Positions 17,106 through 24,573 of a stretch of 64,000 nt of DNA are shown piece after piece (the first letter of the stretch is position 1; each line of letters opens with the position of its first letter). Origin of the DNA: CAZIUL01 sp964542475 (GTDB taxonomy: Bacteria; Planctomycetota; B15-G4; CAYZWU01); contig CAZIUL010000016.1 in NCBI GenBank assembly GCA_964542475.1, positions 15,969 through 79,968 of the forward strand, written 5' to 3'. Position numbers and translations under genes: made by a program. The notes under the pieces were generated by a model. The model was not told where the DNA came from. It searched no databases and saw nothing but the letters and a program-made list of their open reading frames with translations.

Positions 17106-18530
17106 ATGTGTATGGGTAAAACAACAGTATTCATTTGTCTTTTTGTTTTTATCGGTTCGGTGACGGTTTTTTCTGCTACCATTGAAGTTCCTGGTGATTA
17201 CTTAAATATCGCAGATGCTGTAGACGCCGCGAACGACGGAGATGTCATTGAAGTTGAAGCCGGACTTTACGAAGAAGAAAATATTTACGTATATAATAAA
17301 ACAATAAAAATAATTGGCGAGGGGCCATTAGTAACTACAATTGATGGTCTTGAAAACGGTCCCGTAATAGAGTTTGTTGACTGCACTCCTGTTATAGATG
17401 ATCCGGTTGTATTTGAACTTTTAATTCAGGGATTTACAATTACAAATGGTAAAGCACACGGTAGTTTTGGAGATAATGGCGGAGGAATTTATAGCTCCAA
17501 TTCGTCACCGAATATAAAAAACAATATTATAAAGAATAATAGCGCAGAGTTATATGGCGGGGGAATATATTGTACAGGGGCCGAAACAGGTTACAGATGT
17601 TCACCTAATATAATTCGAAATCGAATTGAAAATAATAGTGCCGGTTTTTTCGGAGCAGGAATATGCCTATATGATTTTTGGGACTCGTCACAGATAGAGT
17701 ATAATACAATAACCGGAAATTCAGGAGCTTCAAAAGGTGGCGGCATTTATATATTGAATCTCCAACTCGGTGCCAGGCAGAAAATACTTGATAATTATAT
17801 TGCCGACCACGAATCGGGTGGGGGTGTTTACCTGGATAAAAGGGGGAAGTACATAGTTATAAATAATGAAATAAAAAATAATTCGGGAGGAGGCTTAAAA
17901 ATTAATACGCCATTTTTGAGCAATGAAACCCATTTAATCAAACGTAACCTCATATATGATAACGAAGCAGGAAATGGAGGAGGCATCTGCCTTCTGTTGG
18001 ATGGTAATGAGGTTGAAGTTTTAAATAATTTGATATATCAAAACACGGCAACTGGTGGAAAAGGCGGAGGTGTGTATGTTGATTCACCAAGCGATATAAG
18101 ACGAGTATTTATAAACAACACCATTACTGAAAACACAGCTTCTAATCAAGGTGGAGGCGTGTACTTGGCTTACGATGCAAGCCAGGCAAAGTTTAATAAT
18201 GAAATAATATACAACAATACAGCAAATATTGGAAATGAGCTGTATTTTGTTCAAAACGTTCCACTGGTTCCTCCAAACGTAACCTATTCAGATGTTGAGG
18301 ATTGGCAGACCCAAGGTCAACCATGGGGGAATGATCCAACAAACAAATACGTGGATCCACTGTTTGTAGCAGGTTATCATCTGAAAAGTACAATACCCAA
18401 ATCGCAATGCATAGATGCAGGAACAACAATCGGAGATCAAGCATTTTTAACTATAGTGTTTGATATGGACAGGGAAGACCGTGTTGATACATCCGGATAT
18501 GTGGATATGGGATCAGATGAGGTGCATTGA
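17106..18530 (+). CDS. Secreted right-handed parallel beta-helix protein (copy 1)
   Basis: 474 residues with a signal peptide (about 1-24, ending VFSA). The mature start ATIEVPGDYLNIADAVDAANDGDVIEVEAGLY is the classic opening of pectin-lyase-fold repeat proteins (PbH1/DUF1565 type). It is followed by many coils with GGGIY and NNIIKNNSA-like steps. The C-terminus ends in VDMGSDE, matching the VDIGADE ending common on such surface proteins in planctomycete-like genomes. No catalytic residues of known pectate lyases can be assigned, so it may bind or be structural rather than cleave. Start choice: AAGGAGGT five bases before the ATG. Its base composition is far more AT-rich than almost all other genes here. 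It is paralogous to the gene at 18930. Confidence 0.85.
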   Translation: MCMGKTTVFICLFVFIGSVTVFSATIEVPGDYLNIADAVDAANDGDVIEVEAGLYEEENIYVYNKTIKIIGEGPLVTTIDGLENGPVIEFVDCTPVIDDPVVFELLIQGFTITNGKAHGSFGDNGGGIYSSNSSPNIKNNIIKNNSAELYGGGIYCTGAETGYRCSPNIIRNRIENNSAGFFGAGICLYDFWDSSQIEYNTITGNSGASKGGGIYILNLQLGARQKILDNYIADHESGGGVYLDKRGKYIVINNEIKNNSGGGLKINTPFLSNETHLIKRNLIYDNEAGNGGGICLLLDGNEVEVLNNLIYQNTATGGKGGGVYVDSPSDIRRVFINNTITENTASNQGGGVYLAYDASQAKFNNEIIYNNTANIGNELYFVQNVPLVPPNVTYSDVEDWQTQGQPWGNDPTNKYVDPLFVAGYHLKSTIPKSQCIDAGTTIGDQAFLTIVFDMDREDRVDTSGYVDMGSDEVH

Positions 18531-18610
18531 AAAAATTGAAACCTTGAAAACATAAACTCAGACTTGTTGACTGATAAGGACGAAAGAACCGCTTAACGAA
18601 GGCTCTACTG

Positions 18611-18638
18611 CCCTTGCCTGCCTATTGGCAGGCAGGGG
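18611..18638. repeat. Palindromic repeat CCTGCC/GGCAGG hairpin
   Basis: CCCTTGCCTGCC and GGCAGGCAGGGG pair over 12 positions (one G-U) around the loop TATT. No U-run follows, so it is not a standard terminator. A shorter relative (GCCTGCC, 5-base loop, GGCGGGC) lies at 47044-47062 in another intergenic region, which suggests a dispersed short palindrome. Confidence 0.5.
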
Positions 18639-18831
18639 CTTGCGGCAGTTGGCTTCTGATGTGTCGATAGAAATGAAAAAAGCGAGCTCAGCCTGGATTC
18701 GGTTCTTTTTCAAGATAAAGGTTTTTTGTCCGATGGCACATGAATAGGAGCTGCCAATCCATAAGCTATGTAATAATAAACAATTAGCCGTTATATAAAG
18801 AATCTGCCTACGGTTTGAGACAGGGCGGCAA

Positions 18832-18860
18832 TTGACAGGATTGACGACAGACTATATAAT
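18832..18860 (+). promoter_or_regulatory. Perfect consensus sigma-70 promoter for the second beta-helix gene
   Basis: TTGACA (18832-18837) and TATAAT (18855-18860) have exactly 17 bases between them. A second TTGACG lies at 18841. The predicted start is near 18867, leaving a leader of about 63 bases. Confidence 0.75.
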
Positions 18861-18929
18861 CAAGTAAATCGATATAGGGACCAAAAAACCGATAGCGCAT
18901 TTTATCGTTGTCGAGGAAAGGCATATAGA

Positions 18930-20789
18930 ATGAGGTACCTGGCTTTTCTCCTTATGTTGCTTTCCTCTGTTGGTTACGGAGCTACGATCAACGTGCCGGG
19001 TGATTATGCAACGATACAGGAAGCAATAGATAACGCCAATAACGGGGATATAGTCATTGTGTACCCAGGAACTTATTGCGAGAACATCGAATTCAAGGGA
19101 AAAGCAATAGCTGTAAACAGCAAATACGGACCTGATCTCACTGTCATAGACGGAACGCAAACGAGCAGTGTTGTGTATTTTGGTGATGGAGAAGGCCCGA
19201 ATTCGGTACTGGAAGGGTTTACGATAACCAACGGATTTAGGAGACATAACCCCCTTGCGTACATGGGCGGAGGAATCCTGTGTGACGGTTCTTCGCCGAC
19301 CATAATAAACAACAAGATAGACGGAAACAACAGTTACTACGGAAGCGGTATCTGCTGCTGGGGAAGCTCGTCCAAACCGCTTATAAGGGACTGCCTGATA
19401 ACAAGAAACCGGGCTCTATGTCCAGGCGTCGGTTCGGGCAGGGGCGGGGGAATATGCTGTGGTTCCTCGGATGCGTATATAACAGGCTGCACGATCAAGG
19501 AAAACATGTGCGATGATGTAGGCGGCGGAATAGGGGTTGATGGTATATGTTCACCGGTTATTGAAAACTGCATTATTGAGTCGAACACTGCAGTATCACA
19601 AGGCTCAGGCCGTGGAGGAGGGATTGGTACAACAAATGGAGTAGCTCCGATAATTAGAAATAATATCATTCAAAATAACAAAGCATGTGTTGGGGCAGGC
19701 ATGTTAATTTGGGGAGGAGAGGTATCAAATAATATAATCGTTTATAACTCCGCAGTATCCGGTTTTCCAACAAACACGGGGAGTCATGGCGGTGGAATAC
19801 AGACATTGGGTATTAGTTCAATGTATGTAATAGTGAAGGACAATTTAATTGCTTACAACGATTGCCTGACTGCTGGGGGCGGGCTTAGTTGGTATGCCGC
19901 GGACGGTGAAGTTACCGGAAATATTATTTGTTATAATGTTGCAGCCGGGGGGACGTTTCCGGGTTCATTGAAAGAAGGCGGTGGAATATGCGTAGGCGAT
20001 CATTGGTGCAAAGGCAAATTCTCAAACAATGTTATATATGAAAATTATGCGGAGGATTGTGGCGGTGGAGTCAGTATAAAGTGGTATGAAAATGTATTTA
20101 TATCCTTCTCCAACACAACTATCACAAAAAACGAATCCTATCAGGGAGCTGGAATCTACTGCCATGGTTCAGCGGATCTGACAATTACAAACTCCATAGT
20201 TTATGACAACATCGGCCCTGCGGTGGAGTACGAGCAAAAAATACCAGAGATAACCTACAGCGATGTAGAAGGCGACTGGCCCGGCATAGGCAACATCGAT
20301 ATGGATCCCTGTTTCGTGAACAAGGACAAAGACGACTATCATCTGCTCTATTATTCGCCATGCAAGGATATGGGCGACAACAACGCGCCGTACCTTACCG
20401 AACAAGATTTCGAGGGGGATCCCCGCATAGCCGAAGGCACAGTGGACATAGGAGCGGACGAGTTTTACAAGCATCTTTACTACACAGGCGATGCAACACC
20501 CGATGGTGACATCGATGTAAAGTTCGTGGACATCCCAGGCACCGCGCCTATCGGCTTATGGGTGGGGACCAGTGTGTTTGAAGACCCGATTCACGGCTCT
20601 TACGGCGACTGGTACCTCAAACCGCCTTTTCTCTTCTGGGGTCCTTTTCTCCCCATTCCATCCCCTGGGGGCGTTTTTGTCATTTCGGGCAACATTCCAT
20701 TGAGTCCGGCCCCTCCTTATACAATCTACCTTCAGGCCATCATCGGCAACAAGCTGACGAACCTCTGCGAGATGAAGGTTACGGAATGA
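18930..20789 (+). CDS. Secreted right-handed parallel beta-helix protein (copy 2)
   Basis: 619 residues with a signal peptide (about 1-18, ending GYGA). ATINVPGDYATIQEAIDNANNGDIVIVYPGTY opens a pectin-lyase-like helix. Coils with GGGI, NNII and NNKACVGAG steps run to about residue 490, where GTVDIGADEFY closes it. A further C-terminal domain of about 110 residues (YTGDATPDGDIDVKFVDIPGTAP onward) is absent from copy 1 and looks like a beta-sandwich, possibly for surface attachment. The gene is AT-rich in its first two thirds and shifts to the GC-rich local style near the end, as if a foreign helix were joined to a resident tail. It is read from the consensus promoter at 18832. The ligand or substrate is unknown. 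Confidence 0.85.
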   Translation: MRYLAFLLMLLSSVGYGATINVPGDYATIQEAIDNANNGDIVIVYPGTYCENIEFKGKAIAVNSKYGPDLTVIDGTQTSSVVYFGDGEGPNSVLEGFTITNGFRRHNPLAYMGGGILCDGSSPTIINNKIDGNNSYYGSGICCWGSSSKPLIRDCLITRNRALCPGVGSGRGGGICCGSSDAYITGCTIKENMCDDVGGGIGVDGICSPVIENCIIESNTAVSQGSGRGGGIGTTNGVAPIIRNNIIQNNKACVGAGMLIWGGEVSNNIIVYNSAVSGFPTNTGSHGGGIQTLGISSMYVIVKDNLIAYNDCLTAGGGLSWYAADGEVTGNIICYNVAAGGTFPGSLKEGGGICVGDHWCKGKFSNNVIYENYAEDCGGGVSIKWYENVFISFSNTTITKNESYQGAGIYCHGSADLTITNSIVYDNIGPAVEYEQKIPEITYSDVEGDWPGIGNIDMDPCFVNKDKDDYHLLYYSPCKDMGDNNAPYLTEQDFEGDPRIAEGTVDIGADEFYKHLYYTGDATPDGDIDVKFVDIPGTAPIGLWVGTSVFEDPIHGSYGDWYLKPPFLFWGPFLPIPSPGGVFVISGNIPLSPAPPYTIYLQAIIGNKLTNLCEMKVTE

Positions 20790-20830
20790 TTTTTTCGCCC
20801 GTTCGAAAAATCTTTCGCCCGCACCTTGTC

Positions 20831-20836
20831 TATAAT
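20831..20836 (+). promoter_or_regulatory. -10 box before the beta-sandwich envelope gene
   Basis: A perfect TATAAT lies 27 bases before the ATG at 20863. No convincing -35 accompanies it, and no clear ribosome site follows. This is a weak call. Confidence 0.3.
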
Positions 20837-20862
20837 GCACGCCGGTTCCATAATATTACCCA

Positions 20863-22467
20863 ATGGCGTCACGAAAGATCTTGGTATCGTTTTTCGTTCT
20901 TGTCCTTGCAGCCCTTGGCTTTCTGCTCTTTGATCTGATCGACGGGCAGGGGTGGGATGCGGACAAACCCGACACGCCCGAAAACCCCCTTGAGGGAACC
21001 CTGACCGAGGCGGATGACAAAGATCCTTCGGACCCGCCGGCCCGGCCCATTGTTTCCGGGGGTGATGATCGCGGCGCACTTGTGCGGGAACGCCTTGATG
21101 CGGATACGGAGGCTGTGCTCGAAGGGCGTATCCTCAGCGCCAGGGGCATTCCGATGATCGACGCGCAGGTGCGGATTTCAAAGGTTTTGCCGCTGGAGGC
21201 TGGGGCGAGTGTGTTTTCGCTCCTACATACCGGGGAAGACGGCTGCTTTGTTGTGGTTCGGCTCGATCCAGGTTCGTCGTACAAGGTCTGGGTGAGCACA
21301 TCGGGCGGGTGGATCTTTGCCGGTACCGTCGAACTTGCCGGCCCGGGCGTCACCCGCAAGGAGTTCACCCTTCCCCTGGCTTCCATCTCCGGTTTTGTGA
21401 CCCATGGGGGAAACACTCTTCACGATGCAAAAGATCTGCGGTTGATGTTGATCTCCGATGAACATGATGAAGGCGGCGAGCCCGCTGCCGGGTCAGCGGT
21501 GCCGGACGAAAAGGGATCGTTCCTGTTCACAGGGCTTCCTGCCGGTTTTTTCCGGGTTCAGGCTCGAAGCGAAAGCCTTGGGAACGCACAAACCGAATCG
21601 ATCGTTCTCCATGAGAGCGAGGCCAGGGACAATCTGGAACTCTGCATTCCAATCGGGGGCAGGCTGTGTGTTCATATCATGGGCGAAGAGCAAGGGGGGG
21701 CGGACCAGCGTCTCGAATTAAAATTGAAGTGCCACAACCCCGGGTTTTCGTACGAGATCGATCGAACGATCCCATCCGAGGTGTTGTCCGAAGCAGATGG
21801 GCACAGCATCGCGCTCGAGCCGGGCGATTTCACAGTGTCGCTCCCGGGCAGCGGTTTTCCGAAACAGCGCGTGACGATCGTTGAGAACGGAACAACGGAT
21901 GTGACCTTTCACCTTCTTGAAGAAGAGATGGTTCATACCACACTCTCGGGAAAGCTGATGAACGAGGTGCTGGAACCGGTGGACAGGGCATGCGTGATGG
22001 TGATCAGGGAGGGGCCGGAAGGAGAGCGCGCGAGGTTCAGCGCTTTCACGGATAGGGAAGGCTCGTTCGAGATAGGGGGGCTCTGGCAGGGAACATGGGT
22101 GGTCACGACTTATGAGAACGAAGGAGCGTGCTGCCTGCTGGGTGACCTGACCGTGAGCGAGAACGCCGAGGAAAAAACCGAGATGGTTTACGAGCTGATG
22201 AAAGCCGGCATAAAAGGAAAAATAATCGACGGGAAGAGCTGGAAGCCCATCGATCACAGCCGGGCCTGGACCTTGAAACTCACACGCAAGGGAGCACAGA
22301 GCACTTCTGTTTGGGGCGGAACCGGGAGCTTGTTCTGGTACGGTAATCTCGAGCCCGGCACATACAAGATCGTTGTAGACCACCCGGATCTAGGATCAGG
22401 CTTGATCGAGGGAGTCACAGTCAACCCCTCGATAGTTACCGAGGGCCTCGAGGTGGTTGTGCGGTAG
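20863..22467 (+). CDS. Membrane-anchored protein with carboxypeptidase-regulatory-like beta-sandwich repeats
   Basis: 534 residues. A single N-terminal helix (about 5-24) anchors or exports the protein. An acidic, proline-rich linker (28-80) follows, then about four Ig-like modules of the CarboxypepD_reg/Cna-B type starting near residues 84, 170, 358 and 440. Typical strand patterns are EGRILSARGIPMIDAQVRI, GEDGCFVVVRLDPGSSY, SGKLMNEVLEPVDRACVMV and GSFEIGGLWQGTWVVTTY. No peptidase domain is present. Such modules usually act as spacers or binding domains at the cell surface. The start has no clear ribosome site. It is followed at 63 bases by the coiled-coil lipoprotein on the same strand, and the next three genes form one envelope cluster. 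Confidence 0.75.
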   Translation: MASRKILVSFFVLVLAALGFLLFDLIDGQGWDADKPDTPENPLEGTLTEADDKDPSDPPARPIVSGGDDRGALVRERLDADTEAVLEGRILSARGIPMIDAQVRISKVLPLEAGASVFSLLHTGEDGCFVVVRLDPGSSYKVWVSTSGGWIFAGTVELAGPGVTRKEFTLPLASISGFVTHGGNTLHDAKDLRLMLISDEHDEGGEPAAGSAVPDEKGSFLFTGLPAGFFRVQARSESLGNAQTESIVLHESEARDNLELCIPIGGRLCVHIMGEEQGGADQRLELKLKCHNPGFSYEIDRTIPSEVLSEADGHSIALEPGDFTVSLPGSGFPKQRVTIVENGTTDVTFHLLEEEMVHTTLSGKLMNEVLEPVDRACVMVIREGPEGERARFSAFTDREGSFEIGGLWQGTWVVTTYENEGACCLLGDLTVSENAEEKTEMVYELMKAGIKGKIIDGKSWKPIDHSRAWTLKLTRKGAQSTSVWGGTGSLFWYGNLEPGTYKIVVDHPDLGSGLIEGVTVNPSIVTEGLEVVVR

Positions 22468-22529
22468 GGGCGAAAAACCTTTCGACCGTCTAGGCTTTTG
22501 TAATCACGCATATTCAAGGAGAATCTCGA

Positions 22530-23327
22530 ATGAACGCAAGCCATGTGAAACGTCTTTTCGTTTTGTCAACAATGCTGGCAGCAGGTGTGTTGCTGAACGG
22601 GTGCATTAGTGTGTGGACCAGCAAGGAAGATCAATCGAAACAAAGCGGGAAGTGCACGGCTTTACAGGAGAAGAATCCGAAGAAAGCACCCCCTTCAGAG
22701 GAAGACAAGGAGAAAAAGGAGGAGGATGTCGCGGTAAAGCGCGGAGAGTTGATACACAAGCTCGAAATCGCTGAGGCGAGTCTGGATCAGATGGAGATGG
22801 AGCACGAGTCACGGGAAAGGGATGTAAAGGAAACGGCCGAGAACGCTGAGAAGGAGTTGGAACTTGCCGCGGAAAAGCTCGCCCGGTTCAAGGAGTTCGA
22901 TGCACCGAACCGGATTGCCAGGGCTGAGCTCACTCTGAAGAACATGAGGGATGCCGCAGAGGAGGCGAAGGAGGAACTGAAACAGCTCGAGCTCATGTAC
23001 GAGGAACAGGACCTGGAGGATAAAACGAGGGAGTTCGTGATCAACCGTGGAAAGCGAAACCTGGAGAGGCGCAAGCAGTCTCTGGCCATTGAGGAGAGGG
23101 GGCTCGTTTCACTGAAAGAGCACGAGATTCCGAGCGAGCTTGCCTCGATAGAACTGGACACGGCAAAGAAAGAGTACGCCCTCGGAAAAGCGAGGCTCGG
23201 CATCAAGATAGAAGGCCTCAAGATGAAGGTCGAGATGATGAAAATCAGGGGGGAGATCGAGAAGGTCAAGGAAGAGCTCGCCGGACTCGATGATAAGGAG
23301 CCCTCGAAATGCACCGGAACCAGATGA
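22530..23327 (+). CDS. Coiled-coil lipoprotein of unknown function
   Basis: 265 residues. The signal peptide ends at lipobox LLNGC (Cys25). After a short polar linker, residues 65-260 are almost all charged, with heptad-like spacing (for example ELIHKLEIAEASLDQMEMEHESRERDVKETA broken by few helix breakers), so a long alpha-helical coiled coil is expected in the periplasm. It could bridge envelope layers as Lpp-type or outer-membrane tether proteins do, but no specific family is recognised. AAGGAG eight bases before the ATG fixes the start. The last 19 bases overlap the next gene, which points to translational coupling and a shared role. Confidence 0.7.
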   Translation: MNASHVKRLFVLSTMLAAGVLLNGCISVWTSKEDQSKQSGKCTALQEKNPKKAPPSEEDKEKKEEDVAVKRGELIHKLEIAEASLDQMEMEHESRERDVKETAENAEKELELAAEKLARFKEFDAPNRIARAELTLKNMRDAAEEAKEELKQLELMYEEQDLEDKTREFVINRGKRNLERRKQSLAIEERGLVSLKEHEIPSELASIELDTAKKEYALGKARLGIKIEGLKMKVEMMKIRGEIEKVKEELAGLDDKEPSKCTGTR

Positions 23328-24508
23328 GAGCCGCGTTTTTTGTTGCGGCCGTCGCCGCGGTTTCAGTTTTTCTTGCGCTCCCTTGCGAAGCTGATGACCG
23401 GGTCGCGGATGGTTCGAGAGGGCCGAGCGAGGTCGACACCTCGGACGAGGCTGTTGTGGCTGCGATCGACAAGGGGATCGGGTTCCTGCTGAGCTCCCAG
23501 AACAAAGACGGCTCATGGGGCGGCACAAGGAACCAGACCTTTATAAGTGCGTTTGCTGATCCCGGCACTTATCACTGCTGGAGCGTGGGAACCACCGGCC
23601 TTGCAGCGCTCGCCCTGCTCGAGCTTGGAGACACCGACGAAGCTGCGGCTGCGGCGGAGAGGGGGCTCGACTTCCTCGTTGCAAACGCGGATCTCAAGCG
23701 GCCGGCGGAATGGGATGTGGACAATGTCTGGGGCCTCATCTACGGGCTCAGCGCCTTGTCGCGTGCGTGCGTGCTACCCCGCTACGACAAGAATGCGCAC
23801 AGGGCAAAAGAGCTTGCGGCCGCGGCAGCGACCATGCTTGACCGGTTGGCGCACTACGTGTCCCCGCGCGGCGGGTGGGGCTACTACGCGAATCCCGGCT
23901 CTGTGTGGCGGCCAGAGTGGGCCACATCGTTCACCACGGCTGCCGGCGTGATCGCGCTTTTAGACGCGAAGGAGGCCGGGCTTGCGGTGCCCGGCAAGGT
24001 GCTCGATGCTGCTGTACGAACGGTTGAAAGGTGCCGCCTTCCGAACGGGGCGTACTCCTACAGCGCGAACGCTTTTCCCCGCCACTTGCGCATGGAATCG
24101 ATCAACCAGGTCAAGGGCTCGCTAGGCCGCATACAGGTGTGCAACCACGCGCTTTTTCGCGCGGGCAGCCCCCTTCCGGATAACGCGATGGAGCAGGGCA
24201 TCGAGCAGTTCTTCAGGCACCACATGTTTCTTGATCTCGCGCGAAACAAGCCGATCCCGCACGAGGGCTACTACGCGGTGGCAGCATACTTCTACATGTT
24301 CGGCCACTACTACGCCTCCCACGTGATCGAGAGCCTGACGGAATCCGAAAGCGTAAAAGAGTGGAAAACGAAGCTCAGGTACGCGCTGCTCAAATGCACG
24401 CAAGAGGATGGCTCGCAGTGGGACTTCTGGGTCGCCTCCTCGACCAAGCCTTACGGCACAGCCTTTGCAATAATGGCGCTTGGGCGTACATTGGACAAAG
24501 GTGAGTAA
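23309..24508 (+). CDS. Secreted terpene-cyclase/prenyltransferase-fold repeat protein
   Basis: 399 residues with a signal peptide (about 1-28). The mature part is an alpha/alpha toroid: AIDKGIGFLLSSQNKDGSWGG is a QW-type repeat as in squalene-hopene cyclases, and GLAALALLELG and AAGVIALLDAKE are further barrel helices. The DxDD cyclase motif is not seen, and the protein is secreted, so it is unlikely to cyclise terpenes. Similar secreted toroids are common and unexplained in planctomycete-like genomes; binding or polysaccharide-lyase-like roles are possible. It overlaps the lipoprotein gene, with AAGGAG placed eight bases before its ATG. It ends just before the strong terminator at 24516. Confidence 0.78.
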   Translation: MHRNQMRAAFFVAAVAAVSVFLALPCEADDRVADGSRGPSEVDTSDEAVVAAIDKGIGFLLSSQNKDGSWGGTRNQTFISAFADPGTYHCWSVGTTGLAALALLELGDTDEAAAAAERGLDFLVANADLKRPAEWDVDNVWGLIYGLSALSRACVLPRYDKNAHRAKELAAAAATMLDRLAHYVSPRGGWGYYANPGSVWRPEWATSFTTAAGVIALLDAKEAGLAVPGKVLDAAVRTVERCRLPNGAYSYSANAFPRHLRMESINQVKGSLGRIQVCNHALFRAGSPLPDNAMEQGIEQFFRHHMFLDLARNKPIPHEGYYAVAAYFYMFGHYYASHVIESLTESESVKEWKTKLRYALLKCTQEDGSQWDFWVASSTKPYGTAFAIMALGRTLDKGE

Positions 24509-24515
24509 AGATGTG

Positions 24516-24556
24516 GAAAAGGGGTCAGGAAAAAAATGTTCCTGACCCCCTTTTTC
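24516..24556. terminator. Bidirectional terminator built on the TTCCTGACC repeat
   Basis: GAAAAGGGGTCAGGAA pairs with TTCCTGACCCCCTTTTTC around a 7-base loop, with a U-run on both strands. It lies between two convergent genes and would end both. Related sequences at 58870 and 31660 mark it as a dispersed element. Confidence 0.8.
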
Positions 24557-24573
24557 GACTCCTTGAGGTTGTG

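Larger units (their letters stand above)
18531..18929 (+). other. Intergenic stretch of 399 bases between the two beta-helix genes
   Basis: No gene is seen. It holds a 12-bp palindromic hairpin (18611-18638) and, towards the end, the consensus promoter at 18832-18860 that serves the second beta-helix gene. The composition remains AT-rich, and the rest shows no recognisable structure. Confidence 0.6.
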
